64,000 bases of DNA from the NCBI GenBank assembly GCA_964629325.1, contig CAZVSC010000001.1:81004-145003 (forward strand), in the 5' to 3' direction. Both the position numbers and the translations under genes were made by a program. Positions 1 through 9,141 of this stretch are shown piece by piece (within the stretch, counting starts at the first letter, position 1; every line of letters starts with the position of its first letter). A model generated the notes under the pieces. The model saw nothing but the letters and a program-made list of their open reading frames with translations, did no database searches and was not told the DNA's origin. This DNA comes from Eutrophocola sp964629325. GTDB taxonomy: Bacteria > Pseudomonadota > Gammaproteobacteria > Pseudomonadales > Pseudohongiellaceae.

Positions 1-42
1 CCCCGGCAGGACTTGTCATTAATTATGTCGCCTGTTTTTGCA

Positions 43-71
43 TTGACACGCAAGAATATTTTTTAACACAT
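43..71 (+). promoter_or_regulatory. possible topA promoter
   Basis: A perfect TTGACA lies at 43-48. No good -10 box follows at the normal distance; the best hexamers near 64-71 match only weakly. The site is 32 bases upstream of the topA start, so it is a plausible but weak promoter call. Confidence 0.3.
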
Positions 72-102
72 CACGCAAGACACACTCGATACTAAAGGCT
101 TC

Positions 103-2769
103 ATGAGCAAATCACTGGTTATTGTTGAGTCGCCCGCCAAGGCCAAGACTATTAACAAATATCTCGGCAATGACTTCATCGTGAAGTCTTCCGTGGGTCA
201 TATACGCGACCTGCCCACCAGTGGCTCCAACGGCACAGTGGATGCAAAGGCGCGCGCCAAGGCTGCTGCGGAAACCCGCAAAATGGATCCCGAGCAGAAA
301 CGCATACACAAGGCGAAAAAGGCCAGGGAACAACTGATCGCCCGCATGGGCATTGACCCCGAACATGGCTGGAAAGCCAATTACAAGATTCTGCCCGGTA
401 AGGAAAAGGTCGTTAATGAGCTGAAAAAGTTCGCCAAGAATGCCGATGCCATATACCTGGCTACCGACCTTGACCGCGAGGGAGAAGCCATCGCCTGGCA
501 CCTGCGCGAGGCCATCGGCGGCGATGATTCCCGCTACAAACGTGTGGTCTTCAACGAGATCACCAAGAAGGCTATCACCGAGGCCTTTTCCCACCCCGGG
601 GAAGTGGATATGAAGCATGTCCAGGCACAGCAGGCGCGCCGCTTTCTCGATCGCGTCGTAGGCTTCATGGTGTCCCCGCTGCTCTGGGCCAAAGTGGCAA
701 GGGGGCTGTCCGCAGGCAGGGTGCAGTCTGTGGCCGTACGTCTGCTCGTGGAAAGGGAGCAGGAAATTCGTGCTTTCGTGCCCGAGGAATACTGGGAGCT
801 TTATGCCAACCTGCTCACCGGTAAAATGCAGGGCAAGGACGACGTCGAGCCGCTGCGGTTCGAGGTGGCCAGGCACCGGAACAGCGAATTCAAGCCCAAG
901 AACGAAGCCGATACGCGGGCGGCCATGGCAGAACTCGAGCCGGCGGCCTACGTGGTTGCCGATCGCGAGGACAAACCCACGTCCTCGAAACCGCGTGCCC
1001 CTTTTATTACCTCGACCCTGCAGCAGGCCGCCTCCACGCGCCTCGGCTTCAGCGTCAAAAAAACCATGACCATGGCACAGCGCCTGTATGAAGCCGGCTT
1101 CATCACCTACATGCGTACCGACTCCACCGCGCTCAGCAACGATGCCCTTGCCATGGCGCGGGATTTCATCAAGACAAATTTTGGTGACAGGTACCTGCCC
1201 GATTCTCCGAACCGCTATTCCAGCCGGGAAGGCGCCCAGGAAGCCCACGAAGCCATCCGGCCTTCGGACGTGGAGGTCCGCGAGAATTCATCGCGCCTCG
1301 ACGGCCTCGATCGCGATGCGGTGCGCCTTTACAACCTGATCTGGCAGCAGTTTCTGGCGTGCCAGATGACCCCGGCCCGCTACAAAAGCTCAACCGTGAA
1401 GGTCAACGCCGCGGATTATGAACTGCGCATCAAGGGCCGCATCATGGAATTCGACGGCTATACCCGCGTGCTGCCGGCCAACAAGGACGGCGACGTGGAA
1501 CTGCCGGACATGAAGGTGGGGGATACCCTTGCCCTGATAAACCTCGACCCCATGCAGCATTTCACCAAGCCGCCTCCCCGTTACACGGAAGCGAGTCTGG
1601 TGAAGGAACTGGAAAAGCGCGATATAGGCCGTCCTTCTACCTATGCATCGATTATCTCCACGATCCAGGACCGCGGTTACGTGAAGCTGGAGAATCGCCG
1701 CTTCTACGCGCAGAAGATGGGCGACATCGTCACCGACCGGCTGGTCGAGAATTTCGCCGACCTGATGGATTATGAATTCACCGCACGCATGGAAGACAAC
1801 CTTGACGATATAGCGCAGGGCAACAAGGAATGGCTGGAAGTTCTCAACAACTTCTATTCAGAGTTCACCAAGCAGTTGGAAGCAGCGCAGTCCGACGAAA
1901 ACGGCATGCGTGAAAACAATCCCACGGAAACGGACATCAAGTGCCCGACCTGTGCACGGAACATGCAGATACGCACCGGTTCCACCGGCGTCTTCCTCGG
2001 CTGTTCCGGATACAACCTGCCGCCGAAAGAACGCTGCAAGACCACCATGAACCTGACGCCCGGCGACGAGGCGATCAGCGTGGATGCGGATGACGAAGCC
2101 GAGTCTCGTCTGCTGCTGCACAAGCACCGCTGCAAAATCTGCGATACCGCCATGGACTCCTACCTCATCGATGAAAATCGCAAGCTGCATGTATGCGGCA
2201 ACAATCCCGGCTGTTCGGGCTTCGAGGTGGAAGAGGGCAAGTTCAAACTGAAAGGCTATGACGGCCCGATACTGGAATGCGACAAGTGCGGTGCCGAAAT
2301 GCAGCTCAAGAACGGCCGTTTCGGCAAATACTTCGGCTGCACTGCCGCCGACTGCAAGAACACGCGCAAGTTGTTGCGCAACGGCGAGGCGGCGCCGCCC
2401 AAGATGGACCCCGTGCCAATGCCAGAACTCCAGTGCGAAAAAGTGGATGACACCTATGTATTGCGCGATGGTGCCGCAGGCCTCTTCCTGGCCGCCAGCC
2501 AATTCCCCAAGAACCGTGAAACCCGTGCTCCATTCGTGGAAGAATTGCTGCCGCACAAGGACGAGATAGATCCCAAGTATGCCTTCCTCATGAAAGCGCC
2601 GACAGAAGACCCCGACGGCAACAAGACCGTGGTGAAATTCAGCCGCAAGAACAAGGAGCAGTACGTGCAGAGCGAGGTCGACAAGAAGCCTACGGGCTGG
2701 AAGGCGTTCTACCGCAAGGGCCGCTGGGTGGAAGACGGCAAGGAAACCGCAAGCGCCAAGTCAGCCTGA
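103..2769 (+). CDS. topA: DNA topoisomerase I
   Basis: Type IA topoisomerase that relaxes negative supercoils in the cytoplasm by nicking one strand through a 5'-phosphotyrosine. The N-terminal Toprim domain opens with SLVIVESPAKAKTI and carries the acidic DLDREGEAIAWHL motif near residue 123. The catalytic tyrosine is Y336 in GFITYMRTDST. The C-terminus holds several four-cysteine zinc ribbons (first CPTC at about residue 614, later CKIC and CDKC) followed by a basic tail, as in the E. coli enzyme. At 888 aa it is close to the usual 865-870 aa. The ATG is preceded by AAAGG. The mscS-like gene follows 24 bases later on the same strand. Confidence 0.98.
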   Translation: MSKSLVIVESPAKAKTINKYLGNDFIVKSSVGHIRDLPTSGSNGTVDAKARAKAAAETRKMDPEQKRIHKAKKAREQLIARMGIDPEHGWKANYKILPGKEKVVNELKKFAKNADAIYLATDLDREGEAIAWHLREAIGGDDSRYKRVVFNEITKKAITEAFSHPGEVDMKHVQAQQARRFLDRVVGFMVSPLLWAKVARGLSAGRVQSVAVRLLVEREQEIRAFVPEEYWELYANLLTGKMQGKDDVEPLRFEVARHRNSEFKPKNEADTRAAMAELEPAAYVVADREDKPTSSKPRAPFITSTLQQAASTRLGFSVKKTMTMAQRLYEAGFITYMRTDSTALSNDALAMARDFIKTNFGDRYLPDSPNRYSSREGAQEAHEAIRPSDVEVRENSSRLDGLDRDAVRLYNLIWQQFLACQMTPARYKSSTVKVNAADYELRIKGRIMEFDGYTRVLPANKDGDVELPDMKVGDTLALINLDPMQHFTKPPPRYTEASLVKELEKRDIGRPSTYASIISTIQDRGYVKLENRRFYAQKMGDIVTDRLVENFADLMDYEFTARMEDNLDDIAQGNKEWLEVLNNFYSEFTKQLEAAQSDENGMRENNPTETDIKCPTCARNMQIRTGSTGVFLGCSGYNLPPKERCKTTMNLTPGDEAISVDADDEAESRLLLHKHRCKICDTAMDSYLIDENRKLHVCGNNPGCSGFEVEEGKFKLKGYDGPILECDKCGAEMQLKNGRFGKYFGCTAADCKNTRKLLRNGEAAPPKMDPVPMPELQCEKVDDTYVLRDGAAGLFLAASQFPKNRETRAPFVEELLPHKDEIDPKYAFLMKAPTEDPDGNKTVVKFSRKNKEQYVQSEVDKKPTGWKAFYRKGRWVEDGKETASAKSA

Positions 2770-2793
2770 ATTACCTGAGCCCGGCACCTGCCC

Positions 2794-3870
2794 ATGGATG
2801 CATTGTTCACCTGGATAGAAGTCAACAACTGGATACTGCATGTATTCGGTGTGGTAGCCGCTACCGTATCCCTCAATTTCATTCTGAGACTGGTCCTGCG
2901 CCGCCTCATGGGCAAGGCGAAGGATTCCAGGAATGCCTGGGATGACGCCCTGGTCGAGGCCAGCAAACGGCCGCTACTGCTGTTCGTCTGGGTAATTGGC
3001 CTGTCCATAGCCGCGGAGATCGTCGAACAAGTCTCCAATAACGAGCTGTTCCAGTACACCACACTGGCGCGGCATATCGCGATCATCCTGCTGCTCATGA
3101 TGTTCCTGGTGAAGCTCATCCGCAACGTGGAAGAGAGCATCATCGCCAGGCGTGAGCTGAATGAAGTCGATGCGGACGAAGTTACCGTCAAGGTGATCGG
3201 CCGCCTGCTGCGCATTTCGGTAATGATCACCGGCGCCCTGGTCATCCTGCAGACGCTCGGCATCAGTGTAAGTGGCGTGCTCGCGTTCGGTGGTATCGGC
3301 GGGATCGCCGTCGGTTTTGCCGCCAAGGATCTGCTGTCGAATTTCTTCGGCAGCCTGATGATTTACCTGGACAGGCCATTTTCCATCGGTGACTGGGTGC
3401 GTTCTCCTGACCGCGACATCGAAGGCACGGTGGAGGATATCGGCTGGCGGCTGACGAAAATCCGCACCTTCGACAAACGACCGCTATACATACCGAACTC
3501 CATGTTCAATACCATCATCCTGGAAAACCCGTCACGAATGACCAATCGTCGCATCAACGAGACTTTTGGCCTGCGCTACTGCGATGCTGCCAAAATTCGA
3601 CCAATCGTTGCAGCCGTGAAGGACATGCTGAAGCATCACCCGGAGATAGATACCGAAAAGACCCTGATCGTCAACTTCAACGCACTGGCGCCTTCCAGCC
3701 TCGATTTCTTCATCTATACCTTCACGAAAACAACCGAGTGGGTGAAATACCATGAAGTCAAACAGGATGTCCTGCTCAAAATCATCGATATCATCCACAG
3801 CCACGATGCCGACATTGCCTTTCCCACGCGTACTCTCGACGGCCTGGATCAGCTTAAAACCGGGAATTGA
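2794..3870 (+). CDS. MscS-family mechanosensitive ion channel
   Basis: Inner-membrane channel subunit that would open under membrane tension and release solutes during hypo-osmotic shock. Hydrophobic helices occupy about residues 15-35, 65-90 and 145-165. They are followed by the MscS pore-lining and beta-domain signature, a Gly/Ala-rich helix running into AAKDLLSNFFGSLMIYLDRPFSIGDWV (about residues 170-202). IRTFDKRPLYIPNSMF is also typical. The length of 358 aa is larger than MscS itself (286 aa) and nearer to YnaI/YbdG-type homologues, so no specific symbol is assigned. It may be cotranscribed with topA (24-base gap). Confidence 0.9.
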   Translation: MDALFTWIEVNNWILHVFGVVAATVSLNFILRLVLRRLMGKAKDSRNAWDDALVEASKRPLLLFVWVIGLSIAAEIVEQVSNNELFQYTTLARHIAIILLLMMFLVKLIRNVEESIIARRELNEVDADEVTVKVIGRLLRISVMITGALVILQTLGISVSGVLAFGGIGGIAVGFAAKDLLSNFFGSLMIYLDRPFSIGDWVRSPDRDIEGTVEDIGWRLTKIRTFDKRPLYIPNSMFNTIILENPSRMTNRRINETFGLRYCDAAKIRPIVAAVKDMLKHHPEIDTEKTLIVNFNALAPSSLDFFIYTFTKTTEWVKYHEVKQDVLLKIIDIIHSHDADIAFPTRTLDGLDQLKTGN

Positions 3871-3964
3871 TGCGCCCCCTGATAGGCGATACAGCGCTGT
3901 CCGCCTGCATTTGTTCCGGATCAAATCGATTGCGAATATTTTCCATATAATTTGCATAATTTTC

Positions 3965-4001
3965 CCCAAACTAATAATGTAAATTAAATACATTATTTGG
4001 G
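3965..4001. promoter_or_regulatory. AT-rich promoter region with inverted repeat
   Basis: A perfect 9-bp inverted repeat, AATAATGTA (3973-3981) and TACATTATT (3989-3997), surrounds an AT-rich 7-base spacer just upstream of the heme-protein gene at 4014. A TATAAT hexamer lies at 3946-3951 and CATAAT at 3955-3960, without a convincing -35. No T-run follows the repeat, which argues for an operator rather than a terminator. Confidence 0.4.
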
Positions 4002-4013
4002 ACAAAACCGTCA

Positions 4014-5393
4014 ATGATGACAAGACAGACATTCTTTGTATTCACGTCAGGCCTCCTGGCAGCGCTGACCCTGTTGCCCGGGCCCGTTGCGGGCCAATTT
4101 TCCAACAGCGACGAATACAGCATGATCGACTATGCATCGCCCGCCACGAAGAACCCCATAGCGAGGCTGCATGACGCTGTCGCATCAGGTGAAACAACGC
4201 TGGACTACAAGCCAGGGGAAAGAGGCTATCTCGATTCACTGCTGGCTGCCCTCGATATCGACACCACCTCGCAGATGATGGTGTTTTCACCGACCAGCCT
4301 GCAGCACAAACTGATCTCGCCGGAACGACCGCGGGCAATATTTTTCAACGACACCACTTTCATCGGTTTCGTCCAGAACAGTAGCATCGTCGAAGTTACC
4401 ACCATAGACGATGACAAGGGGCTGGTGTTTTACACTTTCGACAACGTTCCGCAGGACACCAAATTGTTCGAACGGGCCGACCAGACCTGCCTTGTATGCC
4501 ATGACACCCAGGGCACAATGGGCGGCGGCGTCCCGATGCTCATGGCGCTGTCCTCCGTCTACAGCAGCCGCAATGTGCCTCTGAAGAATTATTCCGGCAT
4601 CGGCAACGTCACCGACACGACCCCGCTGGTTGATCGGTGGGGCGGGTGGTATGTCACCGGGCGTCACGGGCTGCAGGCGCACCTGGGCAACATCCTGCTG
4701 GCCACTCCGGACGACCTGGACAACCTCGACGACTTCCGCATCTGGAATCTGGAAACCATGGCGGGCAGCAAATTCATGGATCCTTCCCCGTACCCGGAAA
4801 ACACCAGTGATATCGTCGCGCTGCTGGTGCTGGAGCACCAGGTGACCGTGCAAAACCAGATTACCTATATCAAGTTCAAGGCGCCCGCCGTACTCAAGCG
4901 TCGTGAAATGCTGCATGAACTGGAAGCGCAGTCCTGGGCGGAGTTGTCTGAACCGGCCCAGCGCGCACTGACTCGCATGCTCGACAGACTCGTCCAACAG
5001 CTGGTGTTCATCGATGCTGTTGATTACCAGTCATCGATTTCAGGGAATCCCGACTATGTCGAACAGTTCATGGCACGTGGACCGGTGGATGGAGAAGGGC
5101 GTTCGTTGCGGGAATTCGACCTGCGTAACCGCCTGATGCGCTATCCACTCAGCTACCTGGTTTACACGACCGATTTCAACTCCTTGCCCGTTTACGTGAT
5201 GGACTATGTCTACGATCAGATGGATGCCTACCTGTCGGGTCGCATCGATTTTGACGGTCGTTCGCAGTACACACTGGCAGAGCGCCAGGCGGCCCTGGAA
5301 ATACTCACAGCTACCCATCCCGGGTTCAGGTCTTACCTGGCCGCACGCGGGCCTGCCGGCATGAATACTGCCCAGCTCGGCAGCTTGCGGTAA
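4014..5393 (+). CDS. exported monoheme c-type protein, function unknown
   Basis: Predicted periplasmic protein of 459 aa. Residues 1-27 form a signal peptide ending near PVAG. One heme c attachment motif, C159-L-V-C162-H163, is present. I recognise the surrounding pattern (RAIFFNDTTFIGFVQ before the heme site, RWGGWYVTGRHG after it) from uncharacterised heme proteins often annotated only as hypothetical; no enzymatic role is known to me. The C-terminal half is helical and lacks further CXXCH motifs. It sits directly upstream of a membrane protein and a heme/PQQ dehydrogenase on the same strand, which suggests a shared periplasmic electron-transfer or oxidation role; that is inference. Confidence 0.8.
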   Translation: MMTRQTFFVFTSGLLAALTLLPGPVAGQFSNSDEYSMIDYASPATKNPIARLHDAVASGETTLDYKPGERGYLDSLLAALDIDTTSQMMVFSPTSLQHKLISPERPRAIFFNDTTFIGFVQNSSIVEVTTIDDDKGLVFYTFDNVPQDTKLFERADQTCLVCHDTQGTMGGGVPMLMALSSVYSSRNVPLKNYSGIGNVTDTTPLVDRWGGWYVTGRHGLQAHLGNILLATPDDLDNLDDFRIWNLETMAGSKFMDPSPYPENTSDIVALLVLEHQVTVQNQITYIKFKAPAVLKRREMLHELEAQSWAELSEPAQRALTRMLDRLVQQLVFIDAVDYQSSISGNPDYVEQFMARGPVDGEGRSLREFDLRNRLMRYPLSYLVYTTDFNSLPVYVMDYVYDQMDAYLSGRIDFDGRSQYTLAERQAALEILTATHPGFRSYLAARGPAGMNTAQLGSLR

Positions 5394-5451
5394 TCCACTA
5401 CGCCCCGTGTATACTGTGGCGAACACCAGTATCGCCACGGTAGCCAGCAGC

Positions 5452-5967
5452 GTGAAGATTCACGGTTCACTTGCCATCGGCAATAAACAATACAAGGCCG
5501 GGGATGAGATACCCTGGACCTACGTGTATCCCTTTTTCCTGTTTCACATGGGCATTTTCGGCGCTTCCGGGTTCCTGATGGCCTATGCCGATGACCGCCC
5601 CGAAATCAGTTTTCTTTATGCCCATGGCGGCATCGCCATTCTCGTTTACACCATTTTTTACCTCGCCATGTTCGGTGTGGACGAGGTCAAATGGATGTTT
5701 CTCAACGCGCTGTTCGGTCTGCTTGGCCTCTATGCCCAGATCGGCTGGATACTGACCTGGTTCGGCCGTGATATCGGCGATTATCCGCTGCCAGTGCACG
5801 TCACTCCGTTCCTGTACTTCACCCTGTACTCCTTCCTGGTGCGCCGGGCTGTACTGGACCTGACCAACAGTACGGAGGACCATGCCCGGAAGCAAAAAGT
5901 GGAAACCGGGTACATCGTCGTGACACTGGCCGTCAACCTCGGCTGCTTCCTGCTGCAAATGCTCTGA
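5452..5967 (+). CDS. four-helix integral membrane protein, unknown
   Basis: Small inner-membrane protein of 171 aa (186 aa if the GTG at 5407 is used). It has about four hydrophobic segments with aromatic-rich helices, for example YVYPFFLFHMGIFGASGFL, and a short charged loop before the last helix. I do not recognise a family. Neither GTG has a clear ribosome binding site. A TATACT hexamer at 5410-5415 lies inside the longer version, which is why I prefer the inner start. It lies 58 bases after the heme protein and 68 bases before the dehydrogenase, so a membrane anchor or quinone-linked partner role is possible but unsupported by motifs. Confidence 0.6.
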   Translation: MKIHGSLAIGNKQYKAGDEIPWTYVYPFFLFHMGIFGASGFLMAYADDRPEISFLYAHGGIAILVYTIFYLAMFGVDEVKWMFLNALFGLLGLYAQIGWILTWFGRDIGDYPLPVHVTPFLYFTLYSFLVRRAVLDLTNSTEDHARKQKVETGYIVVTLAVNLGCFLLQML

Positions 5968-6035
5968 TCGGGCTGGTGCGGAGGCCGAAGGCTCCTTATA
6001 CTTTGTGCAATACAGAATACCGGGGAAATTCCTGC

Positions 6036-7904
6036 ATGCGCCATACCCACCTTCGTATCATCCTGATTCCGGCCCTTTGCCTGGCCGCTGACCTGGCATT
6101 TGCCCAGGACACCGTCATTCGTGCCGCGGCCAACGTCGATGGCGAGGCGCTCTACAATGAAACCTGTGCCGCCTGCCACAACATGCCCGAAGCAACGCGT
6201 TCGCCACCCCTGGAGACACTCAAGCGCATGGGGGCAAGAGCCGTCAGGTATGCTCTTACGCATGGGAAAATGAAAGTGCAGGCCGAGCCTTTGGGTGAGG
6301 CGGGCATCGACAGCGTGGTTGCTTTCCTGTCGGCTGCCGCGGAGACAGACAACAGCTGGATCACCGGCATGCAATGCCCGGCCGATCGCATGGATTTGGA
6401 TACCGGGGCCGCCACCATCTGGACCCAGGGCTTCGATCGCAGGAACCGGCGCCACCTGACTACTGAGCAGGTCGGATTGACCACGCGTGACATGGGCAAT
6501 CTGGAACTCGCCTGGTCGATGGCATTTCCGGGTACCGCCAATATGCGCTCGCAGCCCGCCGTCGTCGGCAACACCATGTATTACCCCATTGTCGATTCCG
6601 GCCAGTTGTTTGCCCTGGACATCGGCGCTGAGGCGCCGTGCGTGAAATGGGTGTACCAGCATGACATTCCGCTGCGCACCACGATCGGTTACCACACACT
6701 GGCCGACGGGCGGCCCGTACTGGTCTTTGCCGATGTCTCGGCCCACACCATCCTGATGGATGCCGTCACTACCGAGATTCTCTGGGACGCCAGCGTGCAG
6801 GCCACCAGTGTGTCCAATGTCACGGCCATGCCGGTGCTCTACGGTGACCGGGTATACGTACCCATCTCTTCGGGCGAGCTCCTGATGGGTGCAGCGCCGG
6901 ATTACGAGTGCTGCACAAGCCATGGCGCCGTCGTGGCGCTCGACGTGGCTACCGGGGAGCGGGTGTGGGAATACCACACGATGGAAGAGGCGCGACCGAC
7001 CACGATCAGCAGTGTTGGCACCCAGCAATGGGGACCATCCGGGGCGCCCATCTGGACTGCTGCCGCCGTCGATGAGGCCCGCGGCCTGTTATACGTCGGC
7101 ACCGGTGAAAATACTTCTGCACCGGCCACCGACACCAGCGATGCCATCCTGGCGATCAGGCTCGAAGACGGCTCCCTGGCCTGGAAGTTCCAGGCCACCG
7201 CCAATGACATTTTCCTGAGCGGGTGCACCCGTGAACCGGACGGCCCCAATTGTCCGCCGCCCGACAGCATCAACCGCGATGTGGATTTCGGTGCAGCCGT
7301 CATGCTCGCTACCCGCAGTGACGGCTCCGATATCGTCCTGGCGGGCCAGAAGAGTGGTGACGTCTGGGCGCTAGACCCGGACACCGGCGACCTGTTGTGG
7401 AATACCAGGGTCGGACCCGGCGGCGCCTCCGGCGGCATTCACTGGGGCATGGCTTTCGACGGCAATACCGTATTTGCCGCCAACAACATGACTACCGATT
7501 CCACGGCAGACGGTGTCGACTCCGGCCTGTTCGCACTCGATGTCGATACCGGCAATATCACCTGGGAATACCATCACCAGCCGGACTGTTCCGGCAATCG
7601 CCGTGAAAACCTGCGCAGTTGCGACAGCAACTGGGGCATGTCGGCTGCCACTCTTCTCGTGGACAGCGCCGTGGTCCAGGGCAGCAATGACGGTTTCGTG
7701 AAAGTGTTCGACAGCGGTACGGGCGAACCTATCTTCACCTTTGATACCGCACGCCCCTTTGAGACCATGAACGGGGTGCCGGGCAAGGGCGGCGCCATCG
7801 ACAACTTTTCCATCTGGGCCGCCAACGGGACGCTCTTTGTCCAGTCCGGGTACGGCCTGATGGGCGTGCCGGGAAATGTCCTGCTGGCATTCCGGCCGCG
7901 CTAG
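6036..7904 (+). CDS. exported heme-PQQ dehydrogenase (polyvinyl-alcohol dehydrogenase-like)
   Basis: Periplasmic quinohemoprotein of 622 aa. The ATG at 6036 follows GGGGAA and opens a signal peptide ending LAFAQ; an in-frame start 60 bases earlier would bury it. An N-terminal cytochrome c domain has C44-A-A-C47-H48. The remainder is a beta-propeller with repeated blades such as LFALDIG, VVALDVATGERVWEY and VWALDPDTGDLLWNTRV, as in PQQ enzymes. The order heme domain then propeller, and the length, match polyvinyl-alcohol dehydrogenases; methanol-dehydrogenase types differ in order. The real substrate is unknown. A vicinal cysteine pair (ECCTSHG) is present as in many PQQ alcohol dehydrogenases. 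No pqq biosynthesis genes lie in the window. Confidence 0.85.
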   Translation: MRHTHLRIILIPALCLAADLAFAQDTVIRAAANVDGEALYNETCAACHNMPEATRSPPLETLKRMGARAVRYALTHGKMKVQAEPLGEAGIDSVVAFLSAAAETDNSWITGMQCPADRMDLDTGAATIWTQGFDRRNRRHLTTEQVGLTTRDMGNLELAWSMAFPGTANMRSQPAVVGNTMYYPIVDSGQLFALDIGAEAPCVKWVYQHDIPLRTTIGYHTLADGRPVLVFADVSAHTILMDAVTTEILWDASVQATSVSNVTAMPVLYGDRVYVPISSGELLMGAAPDYECCTSHGAVVALDVATGERVWEYHTMEEARPTTISSVGTQQWGPSGAPIWTAAAVDEARGLLYVGTGENTSAPATDTSDAILAIRLEDGSLAWKFQATANDIFLSGCTREPDGPNCPPPDSINRDVDFGAAVMLATRSDGSDIVLAGQKSGDVWALDPDTGDLLWNTRVGPGGASGGIHWGMAFDGNTVFAANNMTTDSTADGVDSGLFALDVDTGNITWEYHHQPDCSGNRRENLRSCDSNWGMSAATLLVDSAVVQGSNDGFVKVFDSGTGEPIFTFDTARPFETMNGVPGKGGAIDNFSIWAANGTLFVQSGYGLMGVPGNVLLAFRPR

Positions 7905-7918
7905 TCTCAATACCAGAA

Positions 7919-7950
7919 ACAAAAAACCGGGCAATGCCCGGTTTTTTTTT
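7919..7950. terminator. bidirectional rho-independent terminator
   Basis: A stem CCGGGC (7927-7932) and GCCCGG (7936-7941) with loop AAT is flanked by an A-run on the left and nine T residues on the right. It can therefore end both the plus-strand dehydrogenase transcript and the minus-strand aroF transcript. Confidence 0.92.
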
Positions 7951-7952
7951 GG

Positions 7953-9038
7953 CTAGGTACCCGGCTTCGCCATCCGGGCAGGCAGGATGTCTTTCAGCCT
8001 CTCCCTGGCCTGGCGAATGCAGTCCGCTGTGGTGTCCCAGTCGATGCAGGCATCAGTGACCGAAACCCCGTATTGCAGTTGTGAATGATCTGCAGGAATG
8101 TCCTGGCGGCCGGCGTTGATGTTGCTCTCGATCATCGCGCCGATAATCGACTTGTTGCCGGCTGTGATCTGATCGACGACATTGTCCAGGACCAGGGGTT
8201 GGCGATTGTGGTCCTTGTTGGAGTTGGCATGGCTGCAGTCGATCATGATGTTGCTGGAGACGCCGGCTTTCACGCACAAGGCCTCGCAACGGGCGACGCT
8301 GTCCGCGTCGTAGTTCTGCATGCCATTGCCGCCACGGAGAACGACGTGGGCATAGGGGTTGCCCTTCGTATGCACGATGCTGACCTTGCCTTCAGGATCG
8401 ATACCAAGGAACCGATGCGGGCTGCTCACTGCCTTCATTGCGTTGATGGCCACTTCCAGGCCACCGTCGGTACCGTTCTTGAACCCCACGGGAGATGACA
8501 GGCCGCTGGACATTTCGCGGTGTGTCTGCGACTCGGTGGTGCGGGCGCCGATCGCCGACCAGGTGATGATGTCGTGCAGGTATTGCGGAGAAATAGGGTC
8601 CAGCGCTTCCGTCGAAGTGGGCAGTCCCATGGCAGAGAGTTTCAGCAGGAGGCGACGTCCTGTATGCAGTCCTTCCTCGATGCGAAAGCTGTCATTCATG
8701 TCGGGATCGTTGATCAGTCCCTTCCAGCCGGTCGATGTGCGCGGCTTCTCGAAATACACACGCATGACCAGGACGAGGGTATCCTGGACTTCCTCGGCAA
8801 GGGTCTTCAGTCGCTCAGCATAGTCAAGCGCGGCATCCACGTCGTGGATGGAGCAGGGGCCCACCACCATGAACAGGCGCGGATCCTTGTGATCGAGGAT
8901 GTCACGAATCACCTGGCGATTCTGCGTGACGATATCCGCGGTATCGCCATGCAGCGGCAGGCGTTCTTTCAGTGCCATCGGGGTAATCAACGTCTGGTAT
9001 TCGCTGATATTGACGTTTTCTGTGCTGGGGATAGCCAT
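7953..9038 (-). CDS. aroF: 3-deoxy-7-phosphoheptulonate synthase, AroF-like
   Basis: Class I DAHP synthase of 361 aa; condenses phosphoenolpyruvate and erythrose 4-phosphate in the first step of the shikimate pathway. Visible motifs are VVGPCSIHD, VYFEKPRTSTGWKGLINDP, GARTTESQTHREM, GFKNGTDG, DCSHANSNKD and YGVSVTDACI. The TESQTHREM and DCSHANSNKD segments resemble E. coli AroF (tyrosine-sensitive) more than AroG, but the feedback specificity cannot be settled by eye. An upstream extension of the reading frame to 9377 overlaps the next gene and lacks family homology, so the start MAIPSTEN is chosen. Confidence 0.95.
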   Translation of the reverse strand: MAIPSTENVNISEYQTLITPMALKERLPLHGDTADIVTQNRQVIRDILDHKDPRLFMVVGPCSIHDVDAALDYAERLKTLAEEVQDTLVLVMRVYFEKPRTSTGWKGLINDPDMNDSFRIEEGLHTGRRLLLKLSAMGLPTSTEALDPISPQYLHDIITWSAIGARTTESQTHREMSSGLSSPVGFKNGTDGGLEVAINAMKAVSSPHRFLGIDPEGKVSIVHTKGNPYAHVVLRGGNGMQNYDADSVARCEALCVKAGVSSNIMIDCSHANSNKDHNRQPLVLDNVVDQITAGNKSIIGAMIESNINAGRQDIPADHSQLQYGVSVTDACIDWDTTADCIRQARERLKDILPARMAKPGT

Positions 9039-9141
9039 GTCGATTCCGGTTTGCTTGGCTGGGTAATGAAAATGGCGCGCATTATATCGGCTAAAAAGCG
9101 CGTGAAACACCGTTATCTGCGGCAAATTGCCAGCAATAGCC

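Noticed and set aside
112..1248. Long minus-strand open frame across topA
   Set aside because: It is antisense to conserved topA motifs, has no recognisable domain, and its composition is that of a shadow frame.
4287..4997. Minus-strand open frame opposite the heme protein gene
   Set aside because: The plus-strand product has a signal peptide and a heme motif; the antisense frame shows neither structure nor family similarity.
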